Of a stretch of 64,000 bases of DNA, positions 42,707-53,898 are shown in pieces. This stretch comes from Neonectria sp. B-13 (taxonomy: Eukaryota; Ascomycota; Sordariomycetes; Hypocreales; Nectriaceae), in contig NOKP01000011.1 in the NCBI GenBank assembly GCA_002682825.1, positions 744,420 through 808,419 on the forward strand, in the 5' to 3' direction. The translations under genes and the position numbers were made by a program. A model generated the notes under the pieces. It saw only the letters and a list, made by a program, of their open reading frames with translations, had not been told where the DNA came from and did no database searches. How positions within the stretch are numbered: the first letter of the stretch is position 1; every line of letters begins with the position of its first letter.

Positions 42707-44463
42707 TCAGCATTCATCATCGCTGTCGCTGTCGGCCTCCACTGGCACATCCCCCGCAGACTCAAACTGGATGTTCACGTCCAACATGAGCGCTTTTCGG
42801 TCGCTGCCGACAACCGGCATCCAGCTAAACTCGTCCGGCCGGCCATAACGCGGAACCTGCATCATCGGAAGCATCTCGCCCGTCTGCATGTTTTCAAAGT
42901 CGAACGACAGCATACGCTCCTTGCGATGCCCTCGCTCCCTCACAAAGGGGCCTGCCACAATCCTCATCCTGTCGTCAAGCCTGTACCTGCGGAGGCAGCG
43001 GGAGCGAAACCCCGTCGATACGACTGAGCAGGCCTTCCACGTATCATAGTCGACAAAGTCCAGAATCCGGTCATACAGCTCCGGCGGGAGAATGCCTGCC
43101 GATTTGGATGCTGCGCGACGGTTCGCTGCAGCTTCGAAGAAATTGACAAGGGCTGCGAGCCCGGGGAACTGGCTTCGTAGTCTTCGCCCTGTCCCCGTGC
43201 AGTTGGACCGCATAATGAGCTCGCCGCGCCGATGCTGTCTCTTCATCCCGGGCTTCAGCTCTGGTCGCTCGCGTGGATGTGTGCTCACACAATACTCTGC
43301 ACGCAGAGGCGAGAGATGGACAACTTCGCTGACTTTGACGAATGGCTCCTTGTCACCGCCAGAAAACAGCTCCGCAAAGGCTGCCTCAAAAAGCGACAGG
43401 ACGACGATCTGGAAGTTGGCGCGTCCCTGTTCGATGCCCCAAGTAACGGCCTTCGTAATGGCCTCGTCGTCAATTACCAGGGTGAGACTTACGAGCACGC
43501 CCTCGAGCCAGTACATGGTACTCGTGGGCGACACTCCTGGAGGCTCGCCTGGTCGATGGGACATGGATCCAAACTCCAGCAGCGGAGCGCTATCGCCAGC
43601 CCACTCTTCGTCAAGCCATCCAGGTAACATGGGAAAATGATTCGACACGCAGCCTTGCCGCATGCAATATCGAGGATTACACCGCTCAGCGGGAAAAGAA
43701 TGAAATTTGGCCTGGCCAGACGCAATCGAGACGAGGGCAAAGGTCAACTCGCGGAAGGGAAACGATTCCGGGCTCCACTCCCCCCCAAATCCGATTATCT
43801 CGTCCTTATATTCAACAAGCACCATGGCCAGAACGTTTGTGAGAAACACCTTTCGCGCTTCTGTGAGATCCGTCTTTGGTGCTACGAGGCGGAAGTCATA
43901 TTCCATCTCCCGGTTCCGCTGGGGAAGCTCCAAAGCTAGCGAGGCCATACACTCCTCTGGACAAACGTCGAGGGAGATGGTGGGCGTGTCCCGATATACG
44001 CTGTTTGTGATGGCGCGAAGCCATAGATCGTCTTGGCGCGGGATATTCCCTAGCTTCCAGTGTATGCTGTAGTTCATAGTGAGGACTTCATGGTCGAGGT
44101 TGATGACGTAAAAGTACTCGGCGCCGTATTTATTCAGCCGCGGAAGCTCAGAAGGGAGCGCCTCGAGCTCGCAAAACTTCGAACAGTCGGGTTTAAGGTC
44201 GTCGCGGATCTCGTGAACATGTCTTTCGAGGAGGCTTTCCTTGGCCGCATACTCGGCTCGCATCGACTCGAGCCATCCTGTAAATTGTCAGCATACTGCA
44301 AGGCGCGGGTCCCTCTTCACAGCATACTCTGGTATTCCTCTGGAGTGGCAGGGATACTAGCAACGATTTGAGCCCCGAGCCCCTCGAAGTAGCTGTCGAA
44401 CTGATAATAGCGAATGTAGTAACGCCTGCGGAAGCGCACTACCTCGAGGCCTCGAGTTCCCAT
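42707..44463 (-). CDS. F-box-like protein of an expanded fungal family
   Basis: Exons 44463..44328 and 44277..42707 (intron 50 bp, GTATGC...CTGAC...TACAG) give 568 aa. The start MGTRGLEVVRFRRRYYIRYY and YFEGLGAQIVASIPATPEEY belong to a fungal family that reads a short N-terminal domain of about 200 residues. Near residue 430 stands ILPPELYDRILDFVDYDTWK, followed by ACSVVSTGFRSRCLRRYRL, an F-box-like helix set. The C-terminal ~90 residues end in an acidic SDSDDEC tail. F-box proteins recruit targets to SCF ubiquitin ligases through Skp1; whether this one does is not shown. An upstream in-frame ATG at 44559 exists, but the family start is at 44463. Confidence 0.8.
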
Positions 44464-45885
44464 CGCTACCTGGCTGGAGAATTCGATGCTCCTCGAGCAG
44501 AAAGAAGGAGTCGTACCAGGAAGATGGAGGTGGTAGTTAGTTGAGCGATCCAACTGCAAAGACTCTCGTGAGGATGCTGCCTAGGCGACTGACGAGGGTG
44601 ACGAGTCCCAGCTTCTTGCTAACGTCACAGTTGTGGATTTCGAGTGGGCGGAATTCTGAGGGCCGAAATAGAGTTGCAACACGTCTTAGACTGCTTCTCT
44701 AGGTGTTTTTGATAGTTGTTATTGAGTTCAGTCACGGGGTGGGTAGAGCGAGGTTCACGGTGAGACCTGTGGCATAGGCCACTCCTTCACTTCTTACATT
44801 ACCCCACTTGACGAATACTGATGCTTTCCACCAATACTAGTGAAGAATATTCCAGCAGGTCGTGGCGAAGTATATGGTCTGTCATAACTTAACGCATGAA
44901 TTCTTTCGTCTTTTTGTTTCCTAGCTTACTATCTTCATTTGAAGAAAGAAGCGCCCCGGAATTCTTATGTCATTGCTTGCACTCCTCTTCGGTGGGCTCG
45001 ACGATCGTATGAGGCACCAATCTAAGCTGGGAGACTGACCAGCGTTCGTGCCAGAGAGATGACAATCCTCGGAGCCTTTTCTACCAGAGAGCTTGCCAAT
45101 TTGCAATTATTGATGCGTTTACCATTTTTCTTCGGGAAGCGGCGCCCTCCAGGTTTTATTTGAACTCAGCCTCGACTCCCCAGGCTAGGTCGCGCTCATT
45201 TGGTTTGTTTGAGGTCGCGGATAACTAATTATCGGCCTCTCAACGAGAACAGTAATAACTCAAAGCAGCTCCCTCTTCCCTAGGGCTATCTCCCTCACAC
45301 TCACAAGAAACCCACGCGCCATTCTCATTTGATAGGCTGACATTTTCCACCTTGAGAGCGGGACGCCCGCACCATGAAGTCAACATATGAAGTACAATGT
45401 GGAGATAAAAAAGCAGCGGGAGTTCAACAAATACGCCGACTATTTCCAGCAGGAACATCCTTCGTGGATAAGTAATTAATACCTAAAGGTCTAATTTTAG
45501 TAACTAAGTCAAGTCCCGGTTCCCCCCTCGCAACTACAGCCACCTTTTCCCCCTCTGTCTCAACCACAACATTCTCAATTAACCCAATTGTCAGATTCCG
45601 GGATGCCGATAATGCCGACACAATTATGCCAGAACTACGAAGAACGGGCTCATCGTGGGTACTAGCTAACGTGCTGACAGCTGAACTTTGCCGAAAGCGG
45701 CCCGGGAGTGACCGGGCTTAACAAGGCTTGGGCCTTAAACCCGCACATGGTTGAAGCTTCACGGGATCGCGAATCGTATATAAGGGCTCCGTACCCAAGG
45801 AGTACTCGTCTTCACAAAATCAGACACAAAGCCAGTCAAAACAAACTTATACCTACGTTAAATCTACCGAAAACACAAGACAACC
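44464..45885. other. intergenic, no gene seen
   Basis: 1.4 kb between divergent genes. Several short open frames have no recognisable content. The last ~110 bp are the promoter of the hydrolase gene. Confidence 0.45.
45777..45784 (+). promoter_or_regulatory. TATA box of the isochorismatase-family gene
   Basis: TATATAAG lies 109 bp before the ATG at 45886, a canonical spacing for a fungal core promoter with a short leader. Confidence 0.55.
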
Positions 45886-46551
45886 ATGGCAGATCTCGAA
45901 GCCACCTTCAACGCGGCCGACCCGTCCACGCCTGGCCACTACGGGCCGTCTCAGACGGCGCTGCTCCTGCTGGACTTCCACACCATGTTCGTCCAGAAAC
46001 TCTCCGGGCCAACCGCTGTCGCTGCCCTTGGCGTGGCAGCTCGGATGAGAGCGTGGGCCAAGGCCCGGGGCATTCTCGTGATCCATGCTCTGATCGATCT
46101 CGACGCAACTCCATCGCCAACTGCAAAGGGCGGCGAGAGACTCAAGGCCGTCGTTGCCGGTATGAAATCGGACGATGCTGAAGAGTGTAAAGAGCTGCTT
46201 CAGGATGGGAATGACAACGAAGTCACATTTACTAGAACACCAGGGCGCGTGTCTGCGCTCTCATCGCCCGGCTTACTGGACTTTTTGCAGCAGAGGAACA
46301 TCAAGTCACTGGTCCTAACCGGCATAAGCACTTCCGGATGTGTCATGAGAACATCAATCCCTGCAACCGACGCTGGATTTGTGGTGACGGTCCTCTCTGA
46401 CGCGTGCGCAGATCGAGAAGAAAACGTTCATGATATCATAGTGGAGAACATATTGCTCAGGAGTGCATACGTTACCACGGCTGCCGAGTTTCAGGCAGGT
46501 TATGTAAATGCCTTGGAAAGCAAGCGAGACCTTCATACAGACACCAAGTAG
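45886..46551 (+). CDS. isochorismatase-family cysteine hydrolase
   Basis: Single exon, 221 aa, the normal length. QTALLLLDFHTMF provides the catalytic Asp (Asp30), and LTGISTSGCVMRT the nucleophile Cys152 with its cis-peptide neighbourhood. The usual catalytic Lys four residues before the SAF motif is not seen: the segment reads TRTPGRVSALSS, with Arg117 and Arg121 near the place. Isochorismatase-like hydrolases cleave amides or vinyl ethers (nicotinamide, ureidoacrylate, isochorismate). Whether this protein is active with the altered Lys position is open. The TATA box and complete ORF argue for a live gene. Confidence 0.88.
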   Translation: MADLEATFNAADPSTPGHYGPSQTALLLLDFHTMFVQKLSGPTAVAALGVAARMRAWAKARGILVIHALIDLDATPSPTAKGGERLKAVVAGMKSDDAEECKELLQDGNDNEVTFTRTPGRVSALSSPGLLDFLQQRNIKSLVLTGISTSGCVMRTSIPATDAGFVVTVLSDACADREENVHDIIVENILLRSAYVTTAAEFQAGYVNALESKRDLHTDTK

Positions 46552-47369
46552 TTGGAGGATATGTTTCACGGCATCACCAATCCATCATGGACCTTCAAGG
46601 CATCAATCTAGAAGAGAAATATCATTCAGTCATCAATGGTTCCCGTCGCAAACGATCCTTGTACAGCCCATCATCTAACTGCGCGTCCTGCTCCTCTCCC
46701 AGACACCAACTTGGCTGTCCATCGACCACCTGATATAGACATTGCGCAATCTGGTACACTAAGACATTGTTTGTGTGTTTTTGTTGCTTGCATGAAAGAA
46801 ACGTGGCGACAATAGCATTACACCGGTCGACTCGTAAAGAATCAAGACGCCGTGAAGTACATCCAAGGGGTGGTTCGAACAATACTAGCACCACCTCCTT
46901 GACAAAGAAAGACAAACTCCCTTGTGCCCCCGACTTCCTGGCCACTAGTTCGACTAAGGTGTTGTAAACAAAAAAGAAATGCCATGTCATCTTTCAATGG
47001 CTGCTGGGTGTTGAGGATTCGATGTTTTTTTCTTCGAGTTTTTTCGATTAGGTTTGAGAGCGTAGGAAAAGAGAAAAGGAAATGGACGTGACACGTCGTA
47101 AGCCATTAGTTTCTGGCGGGGTGTTGGATTATCAGCCTCCAAAGGCGGCACATAAGCTGTGGTCCTGGTTTGGGGCCCAGGATCCACGAGTTTGTTAAAG
47201 AAAATCATCAGTATCGTGAAAGTTTCCGTGAGGATGTTGTGGTCATAACAGTTGGTTGGTTGGTTGGTGGTCTAGTGAGTGACACAAGACTGGTGGTTTG
47301 GGTGACATAGAAAGGACCGTGGTTGAGATGGCTTGCATTGGCCTCGATAGACATTCGACATTGGTGGGT
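46552..47369. other. 3' flanks of two convergent genes
   Basis: No supported gene. A (GGTT) run, GGTTGGTTGGTTGGTT, lies at about 47251-47270. Open frames here are low-content. Confidence 0.45.
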
Positions 47370-50300
47370 TCACGCTCGAGAGCGGACGGATGCCATGGGC
47401 GTCGAAGTCATAATTCCCGGGTGGGAATGGGTGTGGTTGGGGCGGCCTCGCTTACTACTGAGATGTGGTAGAGTACCGACATCATGCTTGCCTATAGACT
47501 GGGTCAGCAACAAGTTTCAATCATCGTTATTGTCAGTAGGATCTCACCATCGCAGCATGCCCGGACATTCTCGAGACGGGCCGATTCCCTATCCTGGCGC
47601 TCGATCATCTCTCTAAGGTCCTCGGCACTATCGTGGGCCTCGCTCGCTTCGTAAATATTGACATCCTGCCCGCTAACGCCTCGGCCACGTCGAGTCGTAA
47701 AGGTACCCGACAGTTGGCTGCCCTTCCAGTAGCCGCTCAGCTTGCTCAGAGTTCCTATAGACGGGCGCTGTGCAGGCTTGGGTGTCAGCGTTGGGATGTT
47801 CATAGACATGCCAACAGCAGGCGACTCGTTACGCGTGGTGCGGGAGTTGTAGGACGACAAAGAAGGTGGCGCTCGTGGCTGCGTGCCGTTTGTGACGCGC
47901 CGACCGAGCTGAGGGTTGAACTCTTCGACGTCTTCGCGGGTGATGTTGCCCCCGATCTCATCAATATCGGACTGCGCATCGTTGTCGGTCCGGAGAAGAA
48001 GGTAAGAAAGTGCGTTGAACCAAGTCTCGTGTCGTTGGCCCGTGGTGCAGGTAAACTTGATGGTCCTTCCGGGGGAAATAATTACCAAGCTCTTGCGATG
48101 AAGCCCTGGCGGCATCGGGTTGTCGTCGGTTACAACCCGAACAGCCTCAATAGGAACGCTCTTCGCCTTCAGCTCAGTCCGTCCAGCAGTCGAGGGATCG
48201 CGATCACTCCAGTATAAGGTCCTCGTGTACGGGTGAACCCAGAAGTAGCGGCGGTGTCGGTTCTCTGACATCTCCCCACGACCAGTCTTGCGGGTGTACT
48301 TCCACAAGTACTCGCCAATCATGGTCTGGGTGATGGCCTGGATCATGCGAGGATCGGTGTTCGGCCCGAAGCCAGCTGGGTCGATACCCATCTCACCCGG
48401 TCGCATGTTGAATCGAGATTCGAGTTCTGAAGTGAAAGACGAGACGGAAGACTTCCTCGACATCTCGTTGAGCTTCGCAGGGGAATGAACCTCCGCGGTG
48501 TCGTATGCTCCGTTTCGAATAGCACGAGGGGTCGGGGTGCCGCGGACAGTCGACGGGGATAAGGGCTGGTTTGGCGTGATTGGTCGTTGCTTGAGAGCAG
48601 ATGCGGGCCAAAGAGGAGGTCCCATGTTGCTTTGCGTGCCATGAGACGAGCCCGATCGCGCAGCTTCGATAGCTTGGCGATGGTTTACAGGCAGAGGAGG
48701 GGTATCGTAGATAGAAGTCCTACCACTAGCAGAGCTTCCCGGTCTACGAATAGGACTAGACTCAAAGCCGCCTTCAATCATCTTTCCCTTGTTGCGAGTA
48801 GGGCTACCAAAGCTGTCCTGCGAGCGACAGATTCTAACAGTACCAGAGGTGCCAGTGGTTCCGGGAGTATCGAAATCGAAAGGGTTCTTCTCGGCGCTCA
48901 AGGTGAGACGAGACTTGGCCTTGAACATGGCATCAATGGCATCAGCCGTCAATGCAGTCTGTGCGCTTTGGTCAACCAAAGGCTTGCGCGATAGGCGTAC
49001 GTTAGAATTGGTCGAAATTTCTCTGAAAGGTCGCTGGGACTCGGGTGTCTCTGCGTCTGGTGTGTCCCGAGGCGATTGCCTCGTCTCATCTTCGGCGATG
49101 ATAGGTGAGGAATCTCCGTGCTTGCCTCGACCAATGCCCAAACCGCCCGACTTGCTAGTTGGCGTCTCAGGGATGTCTCTCTCGATGAAGGGGGAACTCA
49201 TGTCTCTTGGGAGAATGAACCCATCCCTCCAAGGGCTTCGAGGCGAAATAGGCTGCGTTTCAATGGATTCAATGGCAGAGAATCCAAAGGATGGGGTGCT
49301 GGGTTTCTTGTACACCGGGGAGATGGGCTCCACTCCCTCCGTAACAATTGAAGACATGACCAGAGTCGGTAGCGGAGGCAAAGGCTCGAGAACAGGCTTG
49401 ACGTTTTCCATGGCAATCGAAGACAAGGCAAGGGATGGAGCAATGGGCTCGGGCTCGGATAAAGGCTCAACCTGCTCCGTTGAGAGGTGTGAGTAGGCCA
49501 GCTCGACTGGGGTCGGAATAGGCTTAGGCTCCTCCCTTGGCTCACAATGCTCGGCATAAATTGACGAGATGTTCAAGGACGGTGGAGAAACAACCTTCTC
49601 GAGTTCCATGACCGGCTCCACTTGCTCTGTGGCAATAGAAGACAGTGCAAGGTCCGGAGCTTCAAGGGCAACTGGCTCGATGTCTTCACCTTGAATAGAT
49701 GTAATGGTGAGTTCTGGGATTTCGGGAAGAATTGGCTCAGGTTCAGCAATTGGCTCCACGTGCTCTCTAAGGATGGTCGACATGCTGAGTTCAGGTACAG
49801 GAGTGACGGGAGGTTCCGGCTCCGCGACAGGCTTAAGGTGCTCTCCCAGGATAGTAGACAAGCTGAGTTGCGGTGCAGGAGGGATGACAATCTCGGGCTC
49901 GGCAATTGGCTCAACGTGCTCGCCCGAGATGGCCGACATGGTGAGTTCTGGTGCAAGAGAGATGACAACCTCAGGCTCGGCGATCGGTTGAACGTGCTCT
50001 CCTAGGATAGAAGACAAGCTAAGTGTCGGCACAGGAGGGATGACAATTTCGGGCTCGGCAATTGGCTCAACGTGCTCGCCCGAGATGATCGACATGCTGA
50101 GTTCAGGCGCAAGAGGAATGACTACCTCGGGTTCTGTGATAGGTTCAACGTGCTCTCTCGAAATGCTTGACATGCTTAGTTCAGGGGCTTTAGTGGCAAT
50201 TGGCTCGACATGTTCTCTCAGGATCTCGGACATGCTCAATGACGGGCGTGGAGGCAAGACGACCAATGGCAAAACTTGAGGTTCGGCCACAGGCTCAACG

Positions 50301-53300
50301 GACTCCCCGCAGATAGTAGACAGACTCAGCGCCGCAGTTGGGATCTCGGGCTCAGAAATTGGCTCGACAATCTCGGTAAGAACCGATGTAAACGTCAGGG
50401 CTGGAGGTGGTGTCTGGGGCTCCGCCAATGGCTCCAGTTCCTCGGCGGTGATTGTAGCAAAGCTCAACGCTGGCACGGGGCTCTCTGGCTCGGCCACAGG
50501 TTCAAGCTGCTCAGCAACTACAGTCGTCAGAGTCAGCTCTGGGAGTGGTGTCTCCGGTTCGGCGACTGGCTCCAGTTCCTCCGCGGAAATGACCGTTAGC
50601 GACAACTCCGGCAGTGGCTTCTCTAGCTCGGCGACAGGCTCTACATTCTCCCCGAAAATAACGGACAAGCTCAGGCCTGGAGGAGGAACCTCGGGTTCAG
50701 CCACAGGCTCAAGATTCTCTGCAATGATACCTGAGAGGCTGAGTTCCGGAGGAGGAATCTCAAGCTCTGCCTGAGGCTCGAGGCCTTCGGCGAAAATAGT
50801 GGACAAGCTGAGATCTGGAGGAGGTATCACAGGCTCGGCCACCGGCTCGAGGTTGTGCGAAGCAATGCTCGATAGACTGAGATCCGGAGGGGGGATCTCG
50901 GGCTCGGCCACCGGCTCGAGGTTGTGCGAAGCAATGCTCGATAGACTGAGATCCGGAGGGGGGATCTCGGGCTCGGCCACAGGCTCGAGGTGTTCAACGA
51001 CGATGGTTGTCAAGCTCAGATCTGGAGGTGGAATTTCGGGCTCGGCCACAGGCTCCAAATTCTCAGCGACAATGGTCGTCAAGCTGAGACTCGGAGGTGG
51101 GATCTCGGGCTCAGCCACAGGCTCCAGATTTTCAGCAATGATGGTTGTCAAGCTCAAGTCGGGAGGAGGAATTTCAGGCTCAGCCACGGGCTCGACACTC
51201 TCGTTGGAGATGGACGTCAGTGAGAGAGCCGGGGCTGTGGGAAGTACGACGATTTCTTCCCGAGGCTCAACGTTCTCGAATGCCATCGAGGACATGCTCA
51301 ATGTGGGCGGCAAGATCGGTGAGAGTTTCGGAGGAGCTGGGAACAGAGCCAACTTCCGCTCCATGTCAGGATCGTGTTGAGCGCCGGCATCGCTATAAGA
51401 CATGGACACTGGTCGAGAGTTGTCGATAAGATCGGCGACCGGCCAAGACAGGCCAGCACGTTCGCCAGATGCGTCTACAACAGATTCCATGGACACGGCG
51501 CGTTCCAATGCGATCACGCTGACAGGAGAAGCAGGCGTCGATTCATCATGTCTCTCCACCGTGAGACCAGTGTTGATGAGGGGCAGAGTCTCCACTCCAT
51601 TTCGGGCTGTGACAAAGTCAACTGGTTCAGTCATGACACCAGAGTCGACCATGATGACCTTAGGAAGGGCCGGCATGGGAGGTGGCGGCGAGAAAGCTTG
51701 GCCAACTGAGCCAGGAGTAACAGAGCGTCTACCTCTCCGACTTGGAGAGTTCGCCCCAACGGACTCGTCATCACTACCGTCGAAGTCCTGGAGCTCGGCA
51801 AAGAGACTCTGGCCACCCTGAGGCGTTCCGCCTGCACTACTGGCGAAGCTGGCAGGGCTGCTCTGGAGGGTCGGCTCCTCGCTAGCTTGTCGAGAAGAGC
51901 GGTTAAAGATACCACGGCTGAGGCGGAAACGACTGCTTCTCTGGGAGGAGATGGTACCGGTAGGCGTCCTGAGATGATGAGGGAAATCATCTTCGTCTGC
52001 AGAGGTGGATGCGGTGCTGTGGAAGGATCGTCGAGAGGAGTTTCGGGCCAGGCCTGAGGGAAGGGCCGGAGGCTTCCTCATTCTGCCAAAGCCACGCGAG
52101 TTGTCTTCGGTCTCGGTCTCGGCATCGTCGCTCCCAGAAAACTCCTCGTTGACGGTTTGAAAATCTTCGGTCTCAGTACCTCGCTCATTGGCGGTCTCAA
52201 ACGCTGATTCGCTAGCCTCATTGGCGGTATCAAAGTGCTCGCTAGCATCCGTGGGAGGGAACGAGTCCCCAGCCTGGGGTCTGGCGGTGATGATGCTGGC
52301 ATTCATGGGAGAGCTCGTCGCGCGAGGAGACACATCTCCCTGGTCTTCCCATTCAGCATCGTCGTGGATAACCTCCTGCCTGCTCGAGCGGAAGCTTCCC
52401 AGGAGTCGTGGCGGTTTCTTAAACTCCCTGGATTCCGTCTTGCGATTCTTCTTGCTGGACCGGGTTTCACTGGCTTCGGTCCTCACCTTTTCCAAGTCAT
52501 CACGAAGGTCCTGGATGATGCGTCTGAGCTCGAGCTTCTCTGTCTTCTCTCTGTGGAGGAGACCTCGCTGGCTCTGAATGGTACGCTGAGCATGGGACAG
52601 GGACGACTTCATAGTTTCGGTCTCAAGCATGGCATGTCTGGGAGTGCCCTTGATCGGTGACTGAGGAGGCGAGTGTTCTGGAGTGACTTGATCGCCAGCT
52701 GACTCGAAATCGTCATCGCTGGGACGCGGGTTCGACTCCATCGAGGCGACTCTAGCGCGCTGTGTCGAGAAGGCCCTGGCAAGCTCCTGGTTCTGGCCAG
52801 TGAGATCATCAATTCTGCGCTGCATGGCGGCACGCTCGCCTTCAGCCATGCCAATCTTTCGCTTGACTGTTCCCAGCTCGATATCGTGGTTTCTGACGGC
52901 GGCAGAATGTTCTTCAACCAGTCTCGCGTGGGTAACCTTGACCTCGTCAAGCTCCCTCTGAGCAGTCACCTTGTCGGACTTGGTAACATTGAGAGCTTGG
53001 GTAAGTCTCTTCTCGCGATCGGCAGCTTCCTTTTGCTGGGTTGTTAGCTCCTGCAGCTTCGTCTCCAGGTTCCAGTTCTCCTCCTTGTAGCGGTTCTCGC
53101 TCTCGTCGAGGGTCTTGGCACGCTGCTGGAAGTTTTCCGACTCGATTTCAAGTCGTGACGTGTCGACCTTGAGGTCTTTGACCTCCTCGTCCCGCTCGGC
53201 GAGCAAAGCCTGTAGATTGCGGACCTGTGCGATGAGGGAGGTGCTGATTTCGGCCGCAAACTCGATGTCGTGGACGCGATTCGAGGGTTGGTTGCGGATC

Positions 53301-53898
53301 TTTCGATTGGGGACACTAAGCTTGGTGGGGGATCCTGTGGCTTGACTCTCGAACTTGGACGGGCTGACGGAACGCTGTGCGGGAGAGTCAATCATCTAGA
53401 CACTCGAAGAGTTGGGGGGGGTTGCATGAGACTTACCCTGCCACTCCTGCTCTCGGGCGCAAAGGGAGAGTTTGGATTAGCCTCATTGCTGGGGACTCTT
53501 TGTTTGGGCAAAAAAGCCCTGGCGGACTCTCTGGCGAGGTTGTTGTACTCCTTTTCGATCTCAACGAGCTTCTGGCGCAGCTCGGGGTTGAGCTCGCCTT
53601 CGGCTTGCAGCTTGTCGACCTCCTGAAGCTGCTCGGTGAGGGTCTTGCGCTGGGTGACCAGGGCTGTGCCTAATTTCCCGGCCTCCTCAAGGCGTCGCTC
53701 CGTCTCGGCGAGGTGAGCCTCAAGAGCGCGCTTAGCCTGCCTCGGGGACGAGGCAGGGCCGGCGATGAAGAGGTCATGGTCGAAGTTGTTGGAGTAACGG
53801 TGGTGGGCGGGTGCGGGCGTGGAGGTGACGAAGGGATCGTGAATCGCGGCGCCGGGGGCGGGCAGGCTGGGCTTGTCGGAAGCCAGCGATGAGGCCAT
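47370..53898 (-). CDS. apsA: ApsA/Num1-type cortical nuclear-migration protein
   Basis: Exons 53898..53437, 53395..47548 and 47491..47370 (introns 41 and 56 bp) give 2143 aa. Order: a short N-terminal coiled coil (about 60-135, AHLAETERRLEEAGKL), a second long coiled coil (about 190-460), a Ser-rich acidic region, about 28 copies of a ~23-residue repeat (DNA 49320-51305), a disordered stretch, then a C-terminal PH domain (DNA about 47990-48310; RHRRYFWVHPYTRTLYWS and TWFNALSYLLLR). This is the layout of Aspergillus ApsA and yeast Num1, which bind the plasma membrane through the PH domain and anchor dynein (and mitochondria) at the cell cortex. Removing the last intron gives the tail KHDVGTLPHLSSKRGRP. 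The small first intron is the shortest in the window but keeps frame. Confidence 0.9.
49320..51305 (-). repeat. ~69-bp coding tandem repeat, about 28 copies
   Basis: The unit encodes about 23 residues of the form PEIPPPDLSLTTIxAENLEP. Twenty-eight units ending in EP/QP/KP can be counted. Two neighbouring units (starting 50832 and 50901 on the plus strand) are identical over 69 bp, showing recent expansion or gene conversion, while the outer ones are diverged. Confidence 0.9.

Noticed and set aside
50799..51380. Plus-strand open frame with GSATGSR repeats
   Set aside because: It is the antisense reading of the ApsA repeat array; the repeat pattern comes from the minus-strand gene.
52724..52740. 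tRNA B-box-like word (GGTTCGACTCC)
   Set aside because: It lies inside the ApsA coding frame and neither the T-stem pairing nor an A-box at the right distance is present.
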